Source: Mangrovimicrobium sediminis
GTDB taxonomy: Bacteria; Pseudomonadota; Gammaproteobacteria; Pseudomonadales; Halieaceae
Direction: 5' to 3'
Length of the DNA stretch: 64,000 nucleotides
Assembly (NCBI RefSeq): GCF_004745945.1
Contig: NZ_SRLE01000005.1
Location: 1 to 64,000, forward strand
Positions 35,126 through 42,731 of this stretch are shown here, piece after piece; position 1 is the first letter of the stretch, and each line of letters begins with the position of its first letter. Both the position numbers and the translations under genes were made by a program. The notes beneath the pieces were generated by a model. The model saw only the letters and a program-made list of their open reading frames with translations, made no database searches and had not been told where the DNA came from.

Positions 35126-36133
35126 TCAGGGTGTCTCTCCTACCAGTAGTTCCGGCGGCAGCAGGTCGAAGGCGACGCTCTCCTCCAGCGTCACCGGGCC
35201 GTCCAGCAGGCCGATGTCCTGCAACTGCTGCAGCACCGTGCGCAGGCGCTGCACGTTGTACTGGCCCAGGGTTTCCCCCTGCTCGACCTTGCCGTCGATC
35301 AGGCTGTAGGCGCGCATCTGCTCGCGGATCTCCTCCATCAGCGGCAGTTGCTGCTGCGGGTTGCTCGCGGTGATCAGCTGGTACGCGGGCGCCGGGTCGC
35401 CGGTCATGAAATCGCGCCAGCCGCGCAGGGAGGCGCGGATGAAGCCCTTCACCAACTCGGGACTTTCACGCGCGGTTTTCTCGTTGGTGTAGACATGGCG
35501 GTAGGGATCGAAGCCGGACTCGGACAGCGGGATCACGCCGGGTTCGATGCCCTCGTGGCGCACCATCACCGGCTCGTTGGTAAGGAAGCACTGCTGTACG
35601 AACTGCTTGTCTGTCATGTAGCGCGCCAGGGACCAGTCCATGGGCAGGACGTGGATGTCCAGGCCCATGGCCTTCTCCAGGAAGTCCACGTAGACCAGCC
35701 CGGGGTTGAACATGACCTCGCGGCCGTCGAGGTCCTGCAGTGTCTCGATACCGGCTTCCGGGTGGAACATCACGCACTGCGGGTCGTGCTGGAAATAGGG
35801 GAACAGGCTGACCAGCGGAATGCCGCGCGAGCGGTAGATGAACATGGTCTCGATGGCGCCCACCGAGAACTGCACGCGGTCCATGGCCACCAGCTGCGGG
35901 ATGGCGCTGACGTTGGCCCCCGGGCGGATCTCCACTTCCAGGCCTTCCTCGGCGTAGAAGCCGCGCGCCAGCGCCTGGTAGAAGCCGCCGTGCTCGGGCT
36001 GCGCATACCAGTCGGTCTGCAAAACGACTTTGGTCAGGGCCGGCGTGTCCGGCGTGGCCGGTGCGTCGGCTTTCTCGCCGCAGGCGCTCAGTGCCAGCAG
36101 TGCCGCTCCCAGCAGCGCGATGATCGGGCGCAT
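35126..36133 (-). CDS. ABC transporter substrate-binding lipoprotein, NMT1/THI5 type
   Basis: A 335-residue periplasmic binding protein. The lipobox LSAC is at residues 15-18. TDWYAQPEHGGFYQALARGFY and EVEIRPGANVSAIPQL are typical of the NMT1/THI5 (ThiY-like) family, whose members bind pyrimidines, thiamine precursors, nitrate-like or taurine-like ligands. The permease and ATPase genes precede it directly (TGA then ATG with no gap). The deaminase downstream suggests a nucleobase ligand. Confidence 0.9.
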   Translation of the reverse strand: MRPIIALLGAALLALSACGEKADAPATPDTPALTKVVLQTDWYAQPEHGGFYQALARGFYAEEGLEVEIRPGANVSAIPQLVAMDRVQFSVGAIETMFIYRSRGIPLVSLFPYFQHDPQCVMFHPEAGIETLQDLDGREVMFNPGLVYVDFLEKAMGLDIHVLPMDWSLARYMTDKQFVQQCFLTNEPVMVRHEGIEPGVIPLSESGFDPYRHVYTNEKTARESPELVKGFIRASLRGWRDFMTGDPAPAYQLITASNPQQQLPLMEEIREQMRAYSLIDGKVEQGETLGQYNVQRLRTVLQQLQDIGLLDGPVTLEESVAFDLLPPELLVGETP

Positions 36134-36934
36134 TCAGTTACCCTCCTGTTGATAGGCGTCGTGCCAGCGGTGCAGCGCCCACCAGCTGAGCAGGTTGACC
36201 AGGCCGACGAACAGAAAACCGATGGCGCAGGCGGTAAACGCCGCGGCGAACAGCGCCGGCACCTTCAGCTGCGAGCTGAAGATCACCACCACGAAACCGA
36301 GGCCGGCGTCCGCGCCGGAACCCATGCCCGCCACCGTGTCGCCGTACAGGGCGCCGATCGGGGTGAGGGCGGCGGCAATCTTCAGGCCGGTGAAAAAATA
36401 GGGCAGCGCCGCGGGGATGCGCAGGTGCAGCATGGCCTGCCAGCGCGAGGCCCCGTACACGCGGAACAGGTCGACCAGGCCGCGGTCCGCGGAGCGCAGG
36501 CCCATGGTGGTGTTGGCCACGATGGGAAAGAAACAGATGAGGAAGGTGATCACCGTGATACTACCGATGCCCTGGCCGAACCAGATGATGATGATCGGCG
36601 CGAGCACGATGACCGGGGTCATCTTCAGCATGAGGATATAGGGGTAGATGCCGCGGTAGGCGATGTCGGACAGCGCCAGCATGACCGAGAGCACCACGCC
36701 GCCGGCCACCGAGGTGAAGAACCCGAGCAGGCAGGCGTAGGTGGTCTGCAACAGGCCGGACCACAGGGTCGGCCCCTCTTTCACACCTTCCTCGAGGATG
36801 CGGTGCGGCAGCGGCAACTGGTACTCGGGAATATCGAGCCAGGTCACCGCGGCATACCACACGCCGAGGAACAGCAGCCCCACCACCAGCGGCCAGGTGA
36901 AACTGGCCAGTATCCCGTTCATCCGGCGCGCCAT
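36134..36934 (-). CDS. ABC transporter permease (SsuC/TauC/ThiX type)
   Basis: A 266-residue inner-membrane subunit with about six helices. The EAA-loop region reads ADRGLVDLFRVYGASRWQAMLHLRIPAALPYFFTGLKIAA (cited in part) and shows the expected EAA-like G-x9-P pattern. It shares one base with the ATPase stop and abuts the binding-protein start, so the three are one transport unit. Confidence 0.92.
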   Translation of the reverse strand: MARRMNGILASFTWPLVVGLLFLGVWYAAVTWLDIPEYQLPLPHRILEEGVKEGPTLWSGLLQTTYACLLGFFTSVAGGVVLSVMLALSDIAYRGIYPYILMLKMTPVIVLAPIIIIWFGQGIGSITVITFLICFFPIVANTTMGLRSADRGLVDLFRVYGASRWQAMLHLRIPAALPYFFTGLKIAAALTPIGALYGDTVAGMGSGADAGLGFVVVIFSSQLKVPALFAAAFTACAIGFLFVGLVNLLSWWALHRWHDAYQQEGN

Positions 36935-37728
36935 CAGTCGTGCCCCCCGACGCTGTGCAGGCTGCGCGTCACCTCGGTGAGGTAGGCGTGATAGTCCCCG
37001 TCGGTGCGGGTGTGCGCGGTGCGCGGGTAGGGCAGGTCGATGTCCAGCAGCGCGTGGATACGGCCGGGGTTGGCCGAGAGCACCATGATGCGCGAGGCGA
37101 GGAAAACCGCCTCCGCCACCGAGTGGGTGACGAACACGCCGGTCCAGCCCTGCAGTTCGCGCAGGCGCAGCAGTTCCTCGTTGAGGCTGTCGCGGGTCAT
37201 CTCGTCGAGTGCGCCGAAGGGTTCGTCCAACAGCAGGATCTCCGGCTGTGTGGCCAGGGCGCGGGCGATGGACACGCGCATCTTCATACCGCCGGACAAT
37301 TCGCGCGGGTAGCGCCCCAGCGCGTGGGACAGGCCGACCATCTCGAGCATCGCCTCCGCGCGCTCATCGCGCTGCGCCCGCGGCAGACCCGCGAGTTTCA
37401 GCGGCAGGGCGACGTTGTCGCGGATGTCCAGCCAGGGCAACAGGTTGGCGTCCTGGAACACGAAGCCCAGCTTGCCCTCGCTGGCGCTGGGTGCTCCGCC
37501 GCCCACACACAGGCTGCCCGCGCTGGGCGAGATCAGCCCGGCGATGAGTTTCAGCAGTGTCGATTTGCCGCAGCCGCTGGGGCCGATGAGGGCGAGAAAC
37601 TCGCCGCGCGGCAACTCGGCGCTGATATCGTCGAGTACGACCTGCCCGGGGGCGAACTCCTTGCTGACGCCCTGCAGGCTGATCAGTGCCCGCCGGTCGT
37701 CGGCGGCACGCGTGGCATTTACGCCCAT
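36934..37728 (-). CDS. ABC transporter ATP-binding protein
   Basis: A 264-residue ATPase with Walker A IGPSGCGKST, Q-loop FVFQDANLLPWLD, signature LSGGMKMRVSIARAL and Walker B ILLLDEPFGALDEMT. It resembles the SsuB/TauB/ThiZ group. The start at 37728 (MGVNATRAADD) is chosen; the frame continues upstream only through the terminator and the end of the receptor gene. It is first in the operon ATPase-permease-binding protein-deaminase-NCS2 permease. No promoter was identified in the 79-base gap. Confidence 0.93.
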   Translation of the reverse strand: MGVNATRAADDRRALISLQGVSKEFAPGQVVLDDISAELPRGEFLALIGPSGCGKSTLLKLIAGLISPSAGSLCVGGGAPSASEGKLGFVFQDANLLPWLDIRDNVALPLKLAGLPRAQRDERAEAMLEMVGLSHALGRYPRELSGGMKMRVSIARALATQPEILLLDEPFGALDEMTRDSLNEELLRLRELQGWTGVFVTHSVAEAVFLASRIMVLSANPGRIHALLDIDLPYPRTAHTRTDGDYHAYLTEVTRSLHSVGGHD

Positions 37729-37750
37729 TGCAACCTGTTTCGTTGAATCC

Positions 37751-37781
37751 AAAAAAAATGAGCAGCGGCGAACCGCTGCTC
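37751..37781 (-). terminator. Rho-independent terminator after the second TonB receptor
   Basis: On the minus strand, GAGCAGCGG-TTCG-CCGCTGCTC forms a 9-base-pair stem with a stable TTCG tetraloop, followed by A and eight U. It lies 27 bases after the receptor stop and separates the receptor from the ABC operon. Confidence 0.93.
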
Positions 37782-37807
37782 CAAATGGCAATCCTGCCAG
37801 TTCACAC

Positions 37808-40318
37808 CTAGAACTTGTACGCGATCTCTGCGGACCAGTTGAACGGCAGCTCCGGCAGTACGGCGTTGTTGCCGTACAGGCTGGGGAAGTTGCCGCGGTA
37901 GTAGTCCTCGTCGAGGATGTTGTTGAGGAACACACCGAAGCGGAACTTCTCGCTGTCGTACACGACCGAGCCGTTGACCAGGTAGTAGTCGGGCAGGGTG
38001 ATGCCGCCGAGTACGGATGACTCCACCTCGTCCACGTAGGTCACGCTGAGGTTGGTCTTCACGTTCTGCATCAGCTTGTAGCTGGCGGACAGCGACCAGG
38101 TCACTTCCGGGATACCGCCGCGCAGGGGCTTCTCGCCGACCACGATGTTGCCGCCGATGATGCCGCCGTAGACCGCGGAGGGATCAACCTGCGGCATGTC
38201 CGCCGCGCCGATGTAGCTGAAAGTCACGCCGCCGGGGGTGGTCACCCGGGTCTCCTGGTTGGAGTAGGTGCCGATCAGCGCCAGGTCGTCGAAGGGTACG
38301 TAGCGGAATTCCAGTTCGTAGCCCTCGGATTCCACCGCCTGGTTGGATACCGGGTTCTGCGAGCTGAAGGCGATACGCTGCTGCTCGTAGTAGGCACCGG
38401 CCATGTAGAGGCGGCCGTCCAGCAGGCTCATTTTCAGGCCGAATTCATCCAGTTCCGATTCACCGAGGAACGTCTTGTTCTTGATGTTCTCGGTGTCCAG
38501 GTCACCGGCGGAACCGGAGACGATGGTCTGCTGCTCGGCGCGGGTGATGTACGGGGTGAACTTCTCAGCGATGGTGTAGGACACGCTGGCGGTGTAGGTG
38601 AAGCCGTCGTCCGAGTTGGAGGCGCTGTGCTCGCCGTCCGGGTCGAAGGTGCGCAGGATGATGGGGCCGTCGCCGTCGCCGTTTTCACCCTCGGCATCGA
38701 CGTAGTCCCAGCGACCGCCGAGCAGTACGTTGAGGTTCTCGAAGAAGTTCATGTCCACCATGGCGGCCAGGCCGTACTGGGTGTACTCCGAGTTCCAGTA
38801 GTCGCTCCAGGACTCGGCGCCCGGGGGCAGCCGGCTGGGTACCTGTTGGATGGACAGGGCGTTGAAACCCTGGCTCAGGTCGGTGCGGTCGAAGATCTCG
38901 TGGCCGAAGTCCAGTGCGTAGAACGCATCGGTATAGCGAATGGACGGCGACAGTTGCAGTGCACTGGTCCAGTTGTTGAACTCGAAGGTCTTGGCGAAGA
39001 TCAGCTGGTCCTCGATCACCCAGGCGTCGGCGATCTTGGTGAAACCGTAGCTGTCGACGTTGGTGTATTCCTGGGCGTCGTAGAACAGCTTGTTGGTGAT
39101 GCTCCAGCCATTGTCGAAGTCGTGGATGATGTCGAAGTAGAAGGTAGACGCTTCGGTGTCATACTCGTCCAGCTTGGAGATCAGGACTTCGTTACCCGAC
39201 AGTTTGGTGGTGCCCACGGTGGCCGGGTCCAGGCCGATGCCCAGGCCGTCGACCAGGTCCTGGGTGATCATGCTCGGGTCCAGCGGCTCGAAGTTGCCGT
39301 TGAAGCAGAACGGCACCAGGCCGGTGAAACAGCTGACAGTACCCGGGGTGAAGGGCTCGCCGGTGGAGACCAGGCCGGCCAGGGTGGTTTCCCACAGGTC
39401 GATTTCCGGCTCGTTGATCAGGCCGTCGCCGTTGCCGAACTCGCTGTCGATGTTGGTGGCCGGGATACCGGTGATGTAGGTGCCGTTGTCGATCAGGTCC
39501 TGGGTCACTCGGTTCCAGCCGCCGTTTTCATGGCCGCGCCAGTCCTGGTACATGCCGCCGAACTCGATACGGGTCTTGGCGCTGAGGTCCTTGTTGAACG
39601 ACGCCTGCAGCAGGGTCTGCTCGGTGAAGTCGTTCTTGTAGTAGCTGTCGGAGTTGTTGATCTCGCCGTACAGGTAGTAGCCGGCGTCGTCACCGAGGAA
39701 CTTGGCCGGTCCGCCGAGCTCCGCCTTCATGATGTTGCGGTCCCAGCTGCCGGTCTCGTAGCTGATCTCACCGGTGGAGTCTTCCATGTACTGGCCGGTG
39801 CTGGCGCGCGCGGACTTCGGAATGAAGTTCAATGCGCCGCCCACCTTGCTCGGGCCGGAGATCGGTGACATCGGGCCGCGGATCACGTCGATGCGGTCGG
39901 AGGCGCCGATCGGGGTCGGGAAGTTACCCTCGTTGTTCAGGCGCTTGACGCCGCGGAAGTAGTTTTCCGCCGCGGTACCGCGAATGTCCAGGGAGCCGGC
40001 GACGCCGAAGAAGGACGTGGTAAATGTGCCGGGCACGAAGTTGACGATGTCGTTGATGCCCTTGGCGTTGAACTGGTCAAGGAACTCGGAGCTGATGGAG
40101 CTCACCGAGCGCGGCGTCTCCAGGATGGTCTTGCCGAAGCCGAAGACCGAGTCCACCGGTTCCGACTGCAGGATGCCGAGGTCGTCATTGACCTCTTCTT
40201 CGGCGACGAAAGTGTCCAGCTCGACGACATCTTCGTCACTCGCAGTTTCCTGGGCGGCCAGCGATGCGGAGTACATCGCAATAGCGCTGGCCAGGATGGT
40301 CACGCAAAATCTCTCCAT
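37808..40318 (-). CDS. TonB-dependent receptor, probably for a nitrogen compound
   Basis: An 836-residue outer-membrane transporter. A signal peptide (1-22, ending SLAAQ) and a short acidic region precede the plug (about 45-170: ETPRSVSSISSEFLDQF, VPGTFTTSFFGVAG, LDIRGTAAENYFRG, IDVIRGPMSPISG). The barrel ends in the canonical terminal phenylalanine (EIAYKF). It resembles siderophore-type receptors in plug motifs, but no iron-related genes are near. A GGGGAGAG ribosome-binding site and a sigma-54 promoter (40419-40435) precede it, and a strong terminator follows. Placement among purine/ureide genes suggests uptake of a nitrogenous organic compound; this is inference. Confidence 0.92.
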   Translation of the reverse strand: MERFCVTILASAIAMYSASLAAQETASDEDVVELDTFVAEEEVNDDLGILQSEPVDSVFGFGKTILETPRSVSSISSEFLDQFNAKGINDIVNFVPGTFTTSFFGVAGSLDIRGTAAENYFRGVKRLNNEGNFPTPIGASDRIDVIRGPMSPISGPSKVGGALNFIPKSARASTGQYMEDSTGEISYETGSWDRNIMKAELGGPAKFLGDDAGYYLYGEINNSDSYYKNDFTEQTLLQASFNKDLSAKTRIEFGGMYQDWRGHENGGWNRVTQDLIDNGTYITGIPATNIDSEFGNGDGLINEPEIDLWETTLAGLVSTGEPFTPGTVSCFTGLVPFCFNGNFEPLDPSMITQDLVDGLGIGLDPATVGTTKLSGNEVLISKLDEYDTEASTFYFDIIHDFDNGWSITNKLFYDAQEYTNVDSYGFTKIADAWVIEDQLIFAKTFEFNNWTSALQLSPSIRYTDAFYALDFGHEIFDRTDLSQGFNALSIQQVPSRLPPGAESWSDYWNSEYTQYGLAAMVDMNFFENLNVLLGGRWDYVDAEGENGDGDGPIILRTFDPDGEHSASNSDDGFTYTASVSYTIAEKFTPYITRAEQQTIVSGSAGDLDTENIKNKTFLGESELDEFGLKMSLLDGRLYMAGAYYEQQRIAFSSQNPVSNQAVESEGYELEFRYVPFDDLALIGTYSNQETRVTTPGGVTFSYIGAADMPQVDPSAVYGGIIGGNIVVGEKPLRGGIPEVTWSLSASYKLMQNVKTNLSVTYVDEVESSVLGGITLPDYYLVNGSVVYDSEKFRFGVFLNNILDEDYYRGNFPSLYGNNAVLPELPFNWSAEIAYKF

Positions 40319-40337
40319 GGAATTACTCTCCCCTATG

Positions 40338-40353
40338 ACTGGCGTATGCCAGT
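40338..40353 (-). other. Small hairpin just before the receptor ribosome-binding site
   Basis: A perfect six-base stem (ACTGGC/GCCAGT) with a four-base loop ends three bases before the Shine-Dalgarno sequence. It lies in the predicted 5' leader of the second receptor mRNA. It may influence translation or be an operator half-site pair. Confidence 0.4.
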
Positions 40354-40418
40354 TCCGCGGTAGTTTTGTCAGGTGAAAAAGGCCCGGGATGTAGTGGTCT
40401 CCCGTTGCTGTCGGTCAA

Positions 40419-40435
40419 TGCAATCGCTGTGCCAA
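40419..40435 (-). promoter_or_regulatory. Sigma-54 promoter of the second TonB receptor
   Basis: On the minus strand the site reads TTGGCACAGCGATTGCA, matching the -24/-12 consensus YTGGCACGRNNNTTGCW at all specified positions except one (A for G at position 8). The predicted start near 40407 gives a leader of about 90 bases. An NtrC-like dyad lies about 150 bases upstream. Confidence 0.8.
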
Positions 40436-40551
40436 AACCTGACTAAAAGGTCAAAAATAGGATTGACTCGGTAAATACAGGGGCTGGCGCGCCTCGCCGG
40501 GTGTTTGGGCGGTTACTGCCGGTATCTTGCGCACCGCGGCCGAGCCACGTC

Positions 40552-40568
40552 CGCACCAACATTGTGCG
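40552..40568 (-). promoter_or_regulatory. NtrC-like enhancer site upstream of the receptor promoter
   Basis: The core GCAC-N7-GTGC is a perfect dyad (40553-40567), and 14 of 17 positions fit TGCACYWNNNNGGTGCA. It is centred about 153 bases upstream of the predicted sigma-54 start, a usual distance for an enhancer-binding protein, and sits just after the ridA stop codon. Confidence 0.5.
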
Positions 40569-40569
40569 G

Positions 40570-40965
40570 TCACCCCGCGACCGGTGCAGCGGCCAGCGCC
40601 TCGATCTCGACGAGGAATTCCGGCCGCGTGAAGCCACCGACGATCACCAGTGTCGAGGCCACTGTGCGCCCGCCCAGGCGCCGCTCGCGCACCGCCATGT
40701 AAGGCTGGAAGAATTCGCGCGCGGTGACGAAGGCGCGTAAATGCACGATGTTTTCCAGGCCCATGCCACCCTCGGCGAGGATCGCCTCGATGGCGTCGAA
40801 GCACAGTTCCGCCTGCGCTTGCGCCTCCTTTGGTATGGCACCGTTTTTGCTTATTCCCAGCTGCCCGGACGTCGTCAGCAGGCGCGATCCCGCGGGAATT
40901 TCGAAGCCGTGGGCGTAGTTCCCGAACGGCGGGTGGATAGACGAAGGACTGTCGAGTGCAGGCAT
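40570..40965 (-). CDS. RidA/YjgF-family protein
   Basis: A 131-residue protein. GSRLLTTSGQLGISKNG, NIVHLRAFVTAREFFQPYMAVRERRL and FLVEIEALAAAP are RidA-family segments. Classical RidA proteins hydrolyse reactive enamines and imines; members next to purine or pyrimidine genes (RutC-like) have related roles. The key arginine that binds carboxylates in archetypal RidA is not clearly at its place (the end reads RPEFLVEIEA), so it may belong to an Rid2-7 subgroup. It lies between the receptor and the divergent creatininase gene. Confidence 0.85.
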   Translation of the reverse strand: MPALDSPSSIHPPFGNYAHGFEIPAGSRLLTTSGQLGISKNGAIPKEAQAQAELCFDAIEAILAEGGMGLENIVHLRAFVTAREFFQPYMAVRERRLGGRTVASTLVIVGGFTRPEFLVEIEALAAAPVAG

Positions 40966-41050
40966 GGATGCGTTCCCGCTTTTTTACCCGGGGCACGGTG
41001 CTGAACACCGGGCCACCTGAATTTCTGAAAACTGGAGCAACTGGTACAAC

Positions 41051-41848
41051 ATGCGATTCTGGCAGGACCTCACCACCGAAGATTTCACTCACCTCGACCC
41101 CGAGCACACGGTAGCGCTGCTGCCGGTGGGCGCCATCGAACAGCACGGGCCGCACCTGCCGGTCAGTACCGACGCGACCATCGCCGAATCGCTGTGTATC
41201 GCAGCAGCAAAATTGGTGCCAGACGATGTGCCCCTGCTGGTCATGCCGACCCAGGCGGTGGGCAAGTCCACCGAGCACATGCAGTTCGAGGGCACCGTCA
41301 CCCACAGCGCCGAGACCCTGCTGCGCAGCTGGATGGAAATTGGCGACAGCGTGGCGCGTTCGGGCCTGCGCAAGCTGGTGTTCTTCAATGCCCACGGCGG
41401 CCAGCCGCAGGTGATGGAGATCTGCTGCCGCGAGCTGCGCGTGAAGCACAAAATGCTCAGCGTCGGCTGCAGCGGCTGGAGCTTCGGCCCGCCGGATGCG
41501 GACGTCCCCGACGACGAGCGCCGCCACGGCATCCATGCCGGGCAGGTCGAAACCTCGATCATGCTGCACCTGCGCCCGGACCTGGTGAAGATGGACAAGG
41601 CGGAGAATTTCCGCGGTCTGCTGGCGGACGTGGAAACCGAATTCAAGCGCCTGCGCGTGCTCGGCAGCACCTACATGGGCTGGCTGTCCAACGACCTGCA
41701 CCCGCTGGGCTGTTCCGGCGACGCCACCCGCGCCACCGCGGAACTCGGCGCGCTGTACGTGGAGCACTACAGCCGCGGCCTCGCCGAGTTGCTGCAGGAA
41801 GTCTCCGCCTACCCACTGTCCAACCTGCGCGACCGCGGTGACTGGTAG
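41051..41848 (+). CDS. Creatininase-family amidohydrolase
   Basis: A 265-residue enzyme of the creatininase fold. Metal ligands are apparent in GAIEQHGPHLPVSTDATIAE (E and H, D), NAHGGQPQ, and HAGQVETSIML (E). Members open creatinine, hydrolyse formamides such as FAPy-type pyrimidines, or act on cyclic amides. The CodA-like and N-carbamoyl-hydrolase-like genes nearby would fit creatinine or another ring compound; the substrate is unproven. Its end overlaps the cytochrome gene by 11 bases, so the two are co-translated. Confidence 0.88.
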   Translation: MRFWQDLTTEDFTHLDPEHTVALLPVGAIEQHGPHLPVSTDATIAESLCIAAAKLVPDDVPLLVMPTQAVGKSTEHMQFEGTVTHSAETLLRSWMEIGDSVARSGLRKLVFFNAHGGQPQVMEICCRELRVKHKMLSVGCSGWSFGPPDADVPDDERRHGIHAGQVETSIMLHLRPDLVKMDKAENFRGLLADVETEFKRLRVLGSTYMGWLSNDLHPLGCSGDATRATAELGALYVEHYSRGLAELLQEVSAYPLSNLRDRGDW

Positions 41849-42731
41849 CGCAGTGACTGCTCGACCTGCGAGCGAAGTGGCCGTGACCGGAAAAAAAGCA
41901 CTGCGCGCCCTGTGTGCCGGCCTGTTCGGCCTGCTGCTGTGGTCCGCGGGCGCCCTCGCGGACCCGCGCAACCTGCTGCTCACCGACGGTGACGGCGCCG
42001 AACACAGTATCCCGGTGGCGCAGCTGGTGGCGCGCTTCGGCGAGCGCACCATGACCGTGTTCGACCCGCAGTACGACGCGGTGCGCAGCTATCGCGGCGT
42101 GCCGCTGCGGCCGGTTCTGGAGAGTTTCGGCATGAGCGGCGAGGCGCTGATCCTCGAGTGTATCGACGGTTACCGCATCGCCCTGCCGGCGCAACTGCTC
42201 GCCGATCCCGATCTGGAGCCATTGCTGGCGCTGGGCGATGCCGCGCCCAGCCCGGGTCACAACTGGCTGCTCTACCCGCACGGCCGTGAGGTGGTCGACT
42301 TCGACCCGTTCTACCTGGTGTGGGGCCTGCGCGACACGTCGCCTGAAGATGCACAGCACGACACCAGGGTCGAGCGCCTGCCCTGGCCCTACCAGCTGAC
42401 CCGCGTGGTGCCCGAGGCGGATTACCTGCCGCCGACGCCGGATGCCAGCGCTTCCGCGGCGGTGCGCCTGGGCCACAGCACCTATGTCGATCACTGCCTG
42501 AAATGCCACAGCCTGGCCGGTCGCGGCGGTGCGCTCGGCCCGCCCCTGGACCGCCCCGGCGGCATGGTGCTGAGTTTGCAGGACGCGCAGCTGCGCCAAC
42601 TGATCCAGCGGGTGACGGATTACTTCCCGCGCACCAAGATGCCGGTGTATGAAGAGACCCTGCAGGCCGGCGAACTGGACGGGCTGGTCAGCTACCTGCG
42701 CTGGACACTGGCGGCGTCGCCCGAAGCGTAA
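41838..42731 (+). CDS. Exported cytochrome c with N-terminal SUOX-like domain
   Basis: A 297-residue periplasmic protein. A signal peptide follows a short extension (hydrophobic part about 24-40, ending GALAD). Residues about 42-155 (FDPQYDAVRSYRGVPLRPVLE, ECIDGYRIALPAQLL) resemble the sulfite-oxidase-like fold but lack an obvious molybdenum-ligand cysteine. The C-terminal part has one cytochrome c haem site, CLKCH (near 219), and the axial methionine probably in TKMPVYEE. It is translationally linked to the creatininase gene, which is an odd partner. An alternative GTG start at 41883 would remove most of the extension. Confidence 0.8.
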   Translation: MTGSAVTARPASEVAVTGKKALRALCAGLFGLLLWSAGALADPRNLLLTDGDGAEHSIPVAQLVARFGERTMTVFDPQYDAVRSYRGVPLRPVLESFGMSGEALILECIDGYRIALPAQLLADPDLEPLLALGDAAPSPGHNWLLYPHGREVVDFDPFYLVWGLRDTSPEDAQHDTRVERLPWPYQLTRVVPEADYLPPTPDASASAAVRLGHSTYVDHCLKCHSLAGRGGALGPPLDRPGGMVLSLQDAQLRQLIQRVTDYFPRTKMPVYEETLQAGELDGLVSYLRWTLAASPEA

